Assembly (NCBI GenBank): GCA_029721515.1
Contig: CM056550.1
Location: forward strand, 26,853,619 to 26,917,618
DNA length: 64,000 nucleotides
Source: Synanceia verrucosa
Taxonomy: Eukaryota > Chordata > Actinopteri > Perciformes > Synanceiidae
Direction of reading: 5' to 3'
The translations under genes and the position numbers were made by a program. The notes under the pieces were generated by a model. It ran no database searches. It worked only from the letters and a program-made list of their open reading frames with translations, and was not told the origin of the DNA. Shown here piece after piece: positions 1-11,180 of the stretch; position 1 is the first letter of the stretch, and each line of letters opens with the position of its first letter.

Positions 1-1384
1 CTGATCCCTGAGTGACAATCTGTTCTGGTCACATGAAGAGTACTGGGGTGGAAAAAGGTCTCTTGTTCTGCCAATTAACATTCTTGAGCGTATCCTTTCC
101 AAGAAAAACTTCACATCTACCCGTTTCAAAATAGCAGCTTGTTGCCATTGTTGGAGCCATCTTTGCGAACAGCTGCGCCATGTAAATCCAGCACCCCATC
201 ACTTACAACACTGTGAGCTGCAGTTTGGCCTTTAGTTGTTATCATTTACTTCTTTCACAAGCTGTTTTGCAAGAAGGGGTGATGGGATGAGTCTGTGTGA
301 CCACTGAAGGCTCTTGAAATGGAAACATTAAGGCTTATACCCTCTCCATCTGTCAGGTAGCCAAATCGCTATATGTAAAGTTGCCATGTTTGTTCGTATC
401 AACCTGGCAACCAGGCGCAAAATACCCTTAGGGGGGAGACTTAAAGTATGTGGAGGTCATGAGGCAGTCAAGAAATAATGGTGCAAATGCAAGAACTGAG
501 TCATGTGTTATGATCAAAATTATAATTTCTAGTAAAATAACTCAAGAAAACATAATTAATCCTGCCTTCAGTGACTTTTTTTCCGGTCTAAATGATGCAA
601 AATATGTGTTTGAAAGACAAACAATGAGGTTCTGCCTATACTGGCAGGGGGGCAAGGATTTAAAGAGATCTGAGGGGGTTTCCTTAGTCAAAGACGGTTG
701 GGAACCAATGGTTTATATGACTGTATAATCATGGTCATATGGCTGTGACCTCCCAAAGGCATCCAGAGGTTATCCATGATTCACTCAGATAATGAGCCTC
801 ATCACTTAGGCTGTCACTCGCTCTCCTCTGAGACCTGGGTTGATATTTGCAGCCAGCAATGCATAGAGGGGTTACATGAGTGCTAATCCCATGCAACGCT
901 GACCACTGAGATACATTACTGTAAGCAAATGAATGATTACAAACATGTTCAGTGTAAAATTGAAGTGCTCTATAATCTGGAGCAGGAGAGCAGAATTAAA
1001 TGGATTTAGAGTGCCACTTGTATTCATTTAAATACACCTTCTCCTTAAAGTGCAACCTGCCTGAGTTGAAAGACTGTTTGCTTAAGGGATCAAGGCAAAG
1101 CTACAAAAACAAGAGGGATTTTATTCTACACCGTGAGACACCAGGCCTTGAATTCATCATCCTTCAACACTTCAAGTACTTATGAAATGAAAATCATTCA
1201 TTTTTGGTTTCTGAGTAATGAGAAAGAAAATATTTTCCAAGACGATCACACTGGACATAGTAGGGCAGCCGTCTCTCTTTGGTCAGGATCAGTCCTTCAC
1301 AGTACAATGGCTACAGTATTGCAGATGGCTCTTTGGTGAGGCTTTCATCATATTACTGCTATTTCCTGAGATATCCTGTGTTGT
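1..1384 (-). other. mgat5b 3' UTR and downstream flank
   Basis: This stretch lies downstream of the mgat5b stop codon on the minus strand. I see no exon-like reading frame; the short ORFs here have no recognisable similarity and no splice context. A possible minus-strand polyadenylation signal (AATAAA, read as TTTATT on the plus strand) sits at 1120-1125, about 260 bases past the stop, which is a plausible distance. The rest is unassigned A/T-rich sequence up to the window edge. Confidence 0.5.
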
Positions 1385-3356
1385 TTAGAGGCAGTCGGGG
1401 CACAGTGCCACCTGTCCAGGCAGGTGAGCTCTGCAGGGACACAGTCTACGCTGAGACAAGTCGGAGCCGGCACAACTGAACAGCAGAGGCTGCTGCTGAA
1501 GGCCACAGTGTTGACCCCAAGGGCTGTAGGAAGGAAACAGGTGGTTGACTTCCTGTCCTGTGCTGGAGCATCCTATCTTGAGTCTGAAATGAAAGTGTGT
1601 TTATTTTCAGCTGTGTTTTACGGTACAGGCTCTATCACTGGTGAAGTCACAGTTGAACTTGCACATGTACATGCTGATTTCTCACCTGGTGAATGCAGCA
1701 GCAGTGTTCAGGTAGTGAAACAGAGCCGGCTCACACACAAGCGAGGACCGTTCACACACACTTATGCATGACTGACCCAGGGGACCCAAGTGCACCCTTA
1801 GAGCGCTCTCTGGTGGCCAAGTAGGGACAGATTTACTGCAAAAATTCTGGAGGGATTCAAGAGAAACAATGTGTATCAAACTGAATGGTTTCTCTTTTCG
1901 GGGATAATCCCAGCAGGGGGGACAGGCTTTGAAAACATATTTTAGACTTTCATATGTCACAAAAATTCTCTTCAAATTAGCCTATTTTAGAGGTCAGGCC
2001 ATCCCAGGAATCCAGCAACACAAAAACAAATACTGCAACAGGTCTATCCTATATAGTTAGTTAGGTATAGGTATACAGGTATAGTTATCTCTGTACCTGG
2101 TGAGCGATATAACCACGAACCCGCTCCAGCATTCCCTCACAAGTGAACTCTCTGGGAGTGAAAGGCTTCACCTGCAAAAACAAACACATGCACGTGTACA
2201 GTACTACTGTAACTTAAATGTATAGGATAATAAGGTCTCTACAGTCTATATAAATGTACATATAAGAGCTTGTTCTCTGGTCACTACCTCTGTACGTAGA
2301 ATGGCTCTGACGGCCTCCCGTACATCAGTCTTGTTGGTCACATCCACAGTCCACACGTGGGGCTTGCCAATGAATTTCTCCGCATAAGGGTGCTGGGAGG
2401 AGATCTGTTATCCGAAATAATTTACCACATTTAGGTTTAAATTTGATATTCAGTTCAAACTGTCATTTCTTTCAGTCTGAGGAGTCACCTACCTGTCTCG
2501 TGGTGGGCTTGCCTTTATAGAAGTCATTGTTGTCTGATGAGTGTGGTGGGTCAAATCGTGGCTGAAGGAAGACACAGCCCAGAGCGATCGCCTCAATGGG
2601 AGCTGGACCCTCATAGGGGAACCCAAGACCCACAAACACCTGTGAGGGAAGCAGAAGAGGTGACTCAAAAGATTTTGATTCTCCGACTTGATAGCCTGGT
2701 TTAGAGATGAGCTCTGAATCTCTGATCTGACCTTGGCTCTGCGGAGGAGTCGTTGGAAGCGTTCCTGAGTCAGCAGGCCGTGGTTTCTGATGAAGCTGGG
2801 CAGATTGGAGGCGAGCCCTGGGGGTTGATAGACCGTAGCGTGGGTCTCCATCTCGTCACTGATCACCTCCACATATTCAGATTTACCCTGATACAGAAAC
2901 ACAGGGCACAGAGTCTTGTATCAGATTCTTACCCACTTACAGTCTTTCTACATACTGTATGTTTTCCTCTTTTGGTGACTATACCTGCCACATGTAGTCC
3001 TGTTTGCCGTAAACAACTGCTATCTTGTCTTTCCTGTAGTCATTCGGCTCCAGTTCTTCCTCCCTCGCCTCCTTCCTCACTGCCTCCTCACTTACAAAGC
3101 CCAGGAAAGAGTTATCAGGGGTATGAGCTAGAGGGGCAGTTCAAATTAAATTTAATTTCGGAGAGGCATTACTGAAAACCAGATTACAAGTAAAATAACA
3201 AAAAAAAAAAAAACATACTGTGCTTTATTAATCGGCTGTTAAAGGAAGTGAGAGGCTAACGTCTGGCTGTTTGGATAGGCAGATGCCACCCTGCTGCTAA
3301 CACTCTGAAGGAGGTGTGAAAGATGAGTATTTACTTTACTAGGAATGTGATGGCAA

Positions 3357-3400
<44 letters not shown>

Positions 3401-6400
3401 GAATCACAGTGTGTTTATGTGTGTGCCATTCTCTCCTGCCTCAAGTACTAGTTTAAAAGAGTTTTGCCAAATCTCTCCTCATTCACACGTACAGCAACAC
3501 ATCCTTTCCTCCTGGCTCCCTTACAGCTCAATTTTTCCCCACTCGTCTCTCACACCTATCAGATTAGCAGAGACATGCAACAGCCCTGATATGATCAGGA
3601 TCATGTAGGGGTTTGACGGGAAGCTGAAGTTTGAAGAACAAAGTGTCTTTTGGTTGCAGGGCTCTCTCTGCCTGTTTACAGTTCTGCTTCGCCTGCTCGC
3701 CTGTTTAGTATCATTCACTCGACTGTCCTCCTCTCCCCCGTGTCAAAACAGAAGCATAAACAGCCGCCCGCTCTTTTCTCAAGCTTCTTTCTTTCCTCTC
3801 TCCTTTCTTTGTTTCTCTCTGCCCCTTCCCCACCATCAGCTAACATCCATCCCTGTCTCCCCCTCAGCAGGACAAATAAACAGTGTTCAAAGCATGAAGG
3901 GTTGCTCTCGGCCCAGTGCCGGCCAGCTCGTCTCCATCTCCCGGCAGGGTGGGAAAGATGACAGGGAGAGGTGTTGGAATAAAAGCTCTGTCTGGGCACC
4001 AGGTTTATTTGATCTCCACTATTAATCCTGTCACTGTGAAGATGTTTAGAGGGGCGTACGTGAAGCATCAGTGCTGCGGTGCCAGGAAAGGACAGACTTA
4101 CGGAACATGGTCGTGTACTGCAGAGGGTGCAGACCCCAGCTGCCCCACAGTGTTTTATATCCATGACTATGAGCATAACTCCCCAAGTTGAAGGCTGGTT
4201 CGGTGCCAAAAGAGTCCAGGATTCTGAAGCAACACCTAGAATGAAGAATTTAATCACAAAATGTGTCTTACTGTTTTTCTACAAATGTTCTACAGACTAT
4301 GTATATAACACATGGTTTATGATAATCATCAGGTCAGGGTTTACATGTCTTTTTTATTTGCATTACATCCCAAAAGCTGTAAAAGTAAAAAAAAGTAATA
4401 TGTAATATTCAGAGACTAGAGATACACTAGAAGCATAAGTATGTATTTGGTGGTGATGCGGCCATACTGGTAGTGCAGGAAAGCCAGTCCCATGGTGCTT
4501 TGAAGGTGAACAAGACCATGGTAGTCTGTGTAGATGAGGTCAAAGGTCAGGGGCCTCTGGATTGGACAACTGCCTCGGCCTGGCGCAGCACCTACCAGAC
4601 TAATCACAACGAACCCACATCACACTAATAATCACTCAGCATCACTCAGCATCAGCCTTCAGCCTCTCTCACCTCATCAGTGTAAACTTGTCATGGACTC
4701 CTATAAATACACCTACCTGCTATACGTAGTAAAATACTTTTGTTCATCTGTATAATCTGTGCTTTCCAAATATACTTAGTATTTTTGTGTCAGATCAAAG
4801 TAGTGGTGTAGGACAGTGGTGCCAACCTGTGGAGTTGCTGCTGTGAGGTGCTGAAGGTTAAGTTGTGACCCAGGATGGTCAGACAGGCGCTGAGGTCGGC
4901 CCACTGGACCAACTCCCCTAAAGGACCTCCTCTCTCCACCAGGGCTTCAAATCGCTGGCCGACACTCCCAGCCAGGGCCCCGGGGTACAGCAGCACCTAG
5001 AGAGTGGGAAAGTCTGAAAATTCATCTTTAATGGCAACTTAAGTCGAGGAATAAGATTTATGATTGTTTATGTTTTGGTGGTTATACCCTCATCTGCTTT
5101 GAGGCTGTCTTGTTGCTGCTGTTCCTCATCCTCTTAGCAGCCTGTATCCACCGTTCAGACATCCTTTCCACTCTGGACCAGATGAAGTTCATGGCAGGAC
5201 CGCGGTGGTTGCTGATGACCTCATACAGTGGACTCAGAGTTGTGCGTATCTCAGCCTGCGTACAGCGGCAGTGTGAAACAGTGTGGTGGTGAGCTGATGC
5301 TATGGTGGTACAGTGATAGTCAATGGCATGAAGCCGCTGTGGTTGTACCTTCTCTGCATGAGAGTGAGGTTTCTGGTGCCATGGCAGCACAGACTGATTT
5401 CTCCCAAGACGAGGGGGACAAAAGTCCTCTATTTGGCTGAGGTATGTCAATATGGAGCAGGTGGTACCATCCACCCCATAAAAAGCATAACAGGGGTCTG
5501 ACTGCCAATGTGCTCGCAGGAACTGCCACAGAGACAGATGTTAAATCAACAGATGATAACGAGGCATGTTGGATGTGATGTACAGGATAAATAACACAAT
5601 GTATTAAAAATATTGAAATATTGAATCTTTAAGTCAAGCTAAACACTTGATATATCTGTAGCAGTGCACACAGAGCCATTAAGTTTGTGCTGCTACATAT
5701 ATTTCCACTTTCTCACCTCTACTTTCTCCGCACACACCGGATACGCACGATCCATTGGCACCTCACACTTCTCTTTGGGTCCTATGGGTGAGATATTAGC
5801 CGTCATGCCGGTTTTTTTTTTTTCTTTATTTGGCCATTTTGAGTGCATCATTATTCCACAACCCCAGCTTTAGTAACAGAAAGCACATTGAGTCAACTCG
5901 ACGTGGGTAATGAAGAACAGTGGACAATAACATTGATATATAACCTCTCGACTGAAAAGTTCGCCATGAATAGCAGCCATCAGCGCAATGTGTATTGCTG
6001 CCATGCGTGTAAGAGGCATTAGAGTAGAGGCAGTGTGTTCTCAGAGGCCCTTTCCCGTAAGCCCCCCACCATCTCTAGCCAATGTCAATCAACTGGAATG
6101 AACACACACGCTCACACACACCTGACCCACCTGCCTCCTACCAAACATACCCTTTTACAATGCCAGCCTTTGCCAAAATACACAGTCCTTAACTATGTAA
6201 AACAACGTAGTAAAACAGAAAAGAGGGAAAAAAGATAAGAAAACCCATAGCTGAGGTGTGAAAGCCTAAAAGCAGTGATATGCTATAGGAGCACAGCGAA
6301 AAAAAGAAGTGCTCCCTCTGCAAAAATAAGAGCATGAGTAGACGAGCTGGTGAAAGGACTCCGAGGTAATTCAGTCATATTTTATGGGTGTGAGGTAATG

Positions 6401-8651
6401 TGAGAGGAGGAGGGTAAGGGGCGAACAGGCTGGCGATGGGGTTAGTGTGTGTTAGTGTTCATGCGGGTGGCATAAGTGCATGTGTGTGTGCATGTAGACA
6501 AGTGTGTACCCTCACACAGTCACATAGGCATAGTATGGTGTCTGTGTGGCCCAAGCTTTATGAATTCCCTTCTTTACGAAGAGAGGTAAGCATGTAGCCA
6601 CTCACACACACACACACACACACACACGTGTATAACCCAACTCTCACCTGACACCTCTCTGGAGGGTCGTAGTGTAGATGTAAACTTTTTTCCTCCCCAC
6701 GGCCAGTTTATCGGCACTGGCTCTGTGGGACTTGTTAAACGTCTATTCAAGGACTTCATCCCCCATAACCACCTGCACCCACTGCCCTTTAACCCCCTCC
6801 CCCCACCACTATTCACACCCTCCATTATCACAGCTTGTTAATTTCACTGTGTGGTTAACCTCTATTGAGGCTATGAACCGTACATTTGGCTCGGAGTATC
6901 TCACTACCGCAGCAGTAAACCACAGAAACGCTTGCCATTATTGAAGCTGGCAACATGCGGGGAGGGGAGGGTGTATTTATTTGGTGTAGCCAGAATGTTA
7001 AAGCATATTATAACTGGAACACACTCTAAAATTTGTTTAAGCTTGGACAATGAACTGCTTTTAGCAAAGTGTATCGTAAAATTAAAGCTAAACTAGGCAA
7101 GATTTGTGTGTAGTAGCATAATACACCTGTCTGTGGGGCCCCAGTCAGACTAATCTAAACCATCATAGATCCATATCTGCTGAAGTGTGTGTAAAAATCC
7201 ACCCACCTGACATGACAAATCCATGCTAAGGATTAAGATACTAAACTTTCCATCCAGATAAAAGTGGGCAAACTGACAGCAGATCATTTTCCTATATATT
7301 ATATTAGTATTAGTATATATTAGATGAAGGGGGCTTTACCTGTGTGTAGTCTGAGGTCATCCCGTGGTGACGGTGTGTGGTGATGGTGTCGGTTGAGCTG
7401 GTCGAGCCGGTGAGACACCCTCTTCAGCTCCCTCTCCACTAAGCGGGCTAAGCCTTGCTGGTTCTGTCCAAAGCTGGAAAGCAGCACAACACTGAACAAA
7501 TAAAATGATCCTGTTTGTACCGTATGTTGAGAAGGCAAATGTCGTTGAATACCTCTGCAGCAGCAGACTGAGGTCATCTCTGGTCAGCTGAGTGAGCTGT
7601 CCCCTCTCTCTACTCAGCCTCTGTACCTGAGTACTCAAAGCCTCCAGCCTAAGAGCCAGCCTACGAGAGCCAAGGCCACGCTGACCTGTGACATGAAGTA
7701 CAGTATCATATGCTCTATAATAGTGTTTAAGTAGTAATATTATACATTATGTCCAGGCTAATATTGTTCTGTGCATCTGTCAAACCATGGCATGTGATCA
7801 CTTTTGCAGAGGTGCATTTTGCCATTTTACGACAGATGAGATAATTGTTTTCTGACAACAAAATATTTTAACTATAACACACACACACACAGTTACAAAC
7901 ACTCATATAGATGTATTGTATATATGCATGCATGTTTATTTTGGAGGTTAAGCTGAAATTGTTGACCATAGATTTCCATCAGGTGCTGTGCATCAGCGTG
8001 TGAACCCTTAAAACAACAAAACCGCTTGTCACAGGAAGTGACCTTGATGCAGAAATGACATTCTGTTTACCGTTTTTGCAGTTTTTAAGTCTTGGTTATT
8101 TTAAATATGTTGATTTTTTTTCTCTGGTAGGTGGTCCAGTGTAAAGTGCTCGACTGGCCTGAAATGGTATCAGAGATGCTGTCCACATTCCCAAACATTC
8201 TACTGTTGTTACCAGACATACTGTAACTTTACAAACAGTAAATGTGCACAATAAAAGCCTGCTGGTTGCTTAAATATGTTGTTTTAAATGGATCAAGGAT
8301 GTCTTGATTGAAGCATCTGTATGAGGCAAGAAGGGCTGTTAAAATTCAATGAGGAATATTGAGTGTTATATTGCTGATGATTTTGAGGTTGATCTGAGGT
8401 CACAGTAAGGATCTCCTTCGGGATCGAGCTCATACCTATGACGCACAGTAAAATCCACCAGACTGATGATGTCACCTCATCGCTGTTTTCTCAGCTGACT
8501 GTCAGCATATCAGCACTTACAAGCCCAGGGGCCCTTTGGGCAGATGCAATGAAAGATGAATGGGGGAGAAGAGTTGCGGTCCTGTAACAACTTCATGCCA
8601 GTTGGGTGAGATAATTATGTGACCGAATCATTTAAAAAAAACTCATAAAGG

Positions 8652-8695
<44 letters not shown>

Positions 8696-10417
8696 CTTTT
8701 AAAATAGTGTGTGCAACCCTTACTTATTTGTCAAATATATGTTGTTTCTGCACTTTGTCACATTGCATGTAGACAGAAAAAACTCATAACAATATATTTT
8801 AATCAAATATTAAAGCCAAAATGAATTTGTCATAATCTGCCAGTTAAATGAGACAATTCAGTTTTATGTCACTGTAATGTATTATTTTATATTTTATTTT
8901 ATCCCTGTGTTTTTGAACTTCTACTCTTGCCATTTTTACTTAGTATTTATTATATTATTGTGTGGCTCACATGTGCCATTGGTTTTTATGCTCAAAAATC
9001 CTATTTCAGAAGAAAGGGATCAGGATGTTTGGATTACATTTTGAGACTGATTTATCAGAAGTTTCCCACAAAAGAGAGTGTTCTCTCTTAAGTTGTTTAT
9101 CTGATTTTAACCCTCATGGATATCATATAATGACTAGAAATATAAGTTGTTTGAAAGAGTTTCTAGGCACGGTGGTGTAGTGGTTAGCACTGTCGCCTCA
9201 CAGCAAGAAGGTACCGGGTTTGAATCCCGGGCCCGGGGCCTTTCTGTGTAGAGTTTGCATGTTCTCCCCGTGTCTGCGTGGGTTCTCTCTGGGTACTCCG
9301 GCTTCCTCCCATCATCCAAAAACATGCATGGGGATTAGGTTAATTGGCTAATTTAAATTGTCCGTAGGTGTGAATGTGAGTGCGAGTGGTTGTCTGTCTC
9401 TGTGCCCTGCGATGAGGTGGCGACTTGTCCAGGGTGTACCCTGCCTTCCACCCTAAGACAGCTGGCTTCAGCCCCCTGCGACCCTATGATGATAAGCGGT
9501 AGATAATGGATGGATGGATGGATGGATGGAAAGAGTTTTTTACATGTGGCTTCCATATAATTCAATTCAATAATACAGTCTACCTCTGTAACGGACATAG
9601 TTTTTCATTTAAATTGCACTAATTGAAAAAAAAATGTATATCAAAACTATTACAAATTATTAAATGTGTTTGAATATTAAATCAAAATTCCAAACAAAAG
9701 CAACAAATGGACTTTTGACCTCCTTAACCACTTAAAACACAGAGTGGAGAGACTATTTCCAAAATACTCCTGAAGATGTGCGACACTGATTTCCAAGAGA
9801 GACCAGAGTATGTGAATTTATTCCTCGGGTGCAAAAGAAAATGCTGATTTTTACAGAAAAACACTGGAGATTGTTGACAAAATTTGTCTCGTCCTTGTAA
9901 ACAAAGACAAAAGCTTTTGCCCAAACAGCCTTGTCTCCTTCCCCCTTAAATACCCTCCAGTGTATCCAGACAATTGAGACAACAGAAGTATCTTGGCCGC
10001 AAACCCACAACTGCCAGACACATGGCAGGACCCTCCGCAAATTGTGTACAAAGCTTCATCTAACACTGAGGAAGACAATCAGATCAGGGTGTTAAGCTCT
10101 GGAGATACAGTACATCGTTGCAAAATATACACTGTTATGTCCCCAAACCAATGCTTAATGTGAAGACATCACATCTGACTGAGATTATGTGACATGTTTG
10201 TTTATGTTGTTCATAGTCAGTATTGTTAAAACGCCATGGATGTGTGGGTCTGTGAATACAGTCCACTTCTAAACTAAACCGTGTCTCTTTGTGTGTGTTA
10301 CCTTGCTCCTCAGGTGACCTCCCAGCAGGTTCATCCTTGGTCATCTCAGGTGGCACCCAGAGGCTCTGCAGCATCAGGGTGATCACAGACAGGCACAGGC
10401 AGAGTACCAGACAACCA
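1385..10417 (-). CDS. mgat5b: MGAT5B, alpha-1,6-mannosylglycoprotein beta-1,6-GlcNAc-transferase B (5' end not found)
   Basis: Golgi type II membrane glycosyltransferase (GT18 family) that adds beta-1,6-linked GlcNAc to mannose on N-glycans and, for the B form, on O-mannosyl glycans. Sixteen minus-strand coding exons join in phase: 10302-10417, 7553-7685, 7340-7473, 5717-5781, 5349-5522, 5088-5255, 4827-4996, 4468-4599, 4102-4235, 2985-3127, 2732-2887, 2493-2639, 2288-2392, 2097-2171, 1686-1846, 1385-1583 (about 736 residues). The 5'-most exon encodes a hydrophobic signal-anchor; the next two encode a helical stem. Family blocks seen: YAFYGVDGTTCS, PGRGSCPIQRPLTFDLIYTD, HTPDNSFLGFV, VGLGFPYEGPAPIEAIA, HPYAEKFIGKPHVWTVD and the terminal LLFSCAGS...RRLCPCR...GQVALCPDCL. 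The NHLF-PSYSPWGQ and RRLCPCR spacing fits MGAT5B better than MGAT5. No in-frame initiator ATG precedes the anchor, and the acceptor CCCTCTAG before 10417 means at least one upstream coding exon is missing or unrecognised. Confidence 0.9.
3359..3399. repeat. (GT)n microsatellite
   Basis: About 20 uninterrupted GT dinucleotides in the mgat5b intron between the exons at 2985-3127 and 4102-4235. Confidence 0.95.
6601..6627. repeat. (CA)n microsatellite
   Basis: About 13 CA units in the mgat5b intron 5782-7339. The rest of this intron shows no exon-like or repeat-like structure that I recognise. Confidence 0.9.
8655..8692. repeat. (TG)n microsatellite
   Basis: About 19 TG units in the 2.6-kb mgat5b intron 7686-10301. 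Confidence 0.95.
9153..9538 (+). mobile_element. Full-length tRNA-like SINE with target-site duplication
   Basis: The body runs from about 9163 to 9528 and is flanked by a perfect 10-bp direct repeat GAAAGAGTTT (9153-9162 and 9529-9538), the expected target-site duplication. Its 5' end (GGCACGGTGGTGTAGTGGTTAG, then GGGTTTGAATCCCG) matches the A box and B box of an RNA polymerase III tRNA-type promoter. The 3' end reads towards ACCCTATGATGATAAGCGG and finishes in a short (GGAT)n run. The family is common in teleosts; I do not assign a library name. It lies in the mgat5b intron, opposite to the direction of transcription. Partial copies of its 3' part occur at 21076-21238 and 54892-54999. Confidence 0.9.
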
Positions 10418-10625
10418 CTAGAGGGCACAATACCACAGAAACCTTTTCAACTACTACTGCAAATGGCACAAGGTAGGTACACGTTATATACAGGCTACAT
10501 ATGGGTGCATCCGTTGGTCACAAGCTTATTGTGTCTGACAAGCTCAACTCACTGTGTAAGTGGTTGTTTTCATTTGATGAAACTTTCAGTGTCTGGTGAT
10601 TTGGTCAAGTTTGCAGAGTTTCAAG

Positions 10626-11180
10626 CATTTTTCCATTACTTTAAGCTAATAATTTATTATTATTTATTTATTAAATGTATTAATTTAAGCCAGTATTTTC
10701 AAATATTTTCCATTATTTTAGGACAACAATTCTAATCATGTATCCATTACTTTAGGATAATAATTCAAAGTATGTCTGCATTAAAGCTAATAATTCCGAG
10801 CATTTATGCATTTCTTTGAGCTAATAATGTAAAATATTTATCCATTACTTTCAGCAAATAATTCCAAGCATTTATGCATTTCTTTAAGCTAATAATGTAA
10901 AATATTTATCCATTACTTTCAGCAAATAATTCCAAGTATTTATCCATTACTTTCAGCAAATAATTCCAAGTATTTATCCATTACTTTCAGCAAATAATTC
11001 CAAGTATTTATCCATTACTTTCAGCAAATAATTCCAAGTATTTATCCATTACTTTCAGCCAATAATTCCAATCATTTATGCATTACTTTAAGCTAATAAT
11101 GTCAAGTATTTATCCATTAATTTAAGCTAATAATTTCAAGAATTTATCAATTGCTTTCAGCCAATAATTCCAAGCATTTT
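10626..11180. repeat. 34-bp minisatellite, about 16 copies
   Basis: The repeat unit is 34 bp, read as TCCATTACTTTCAGCAAATA followed by ATTCCAAGTATTTA. Copies in the middle (about 10910-11060) are nearly identical; copies at both ends are increasingly diverged (for example CTTTAAGCTAATAATG variants). There are no unique spacers, so it is a tandem array and not CRISPR-like. It sits just 5' (on the minus strand) of the mgat5b exon encoding the membrane anchor. Confidence 0.93.

Noticed and set aside
4102..4223. Shorter version of the mgat5b exon, with acceptor TTGCTTCAG
   Set aside because: It would remove four residues from the conserved block before ILDSFGTEP; the acceptor after CATTCTAG (exon to 4235) restores the family spacing.
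3715..4257. 180-aa minus-strand open frame
   Set aside because: It overlaps the mgat5b exon 4102-4235 in a different frame and shows no family similarity.
10626..11180. Regular repeats of CRISPR-like unit length
   Set aside because: The 34-bp units are directly tandem with no unique spacers, in a vertebrate genome; it is a minisatellite.
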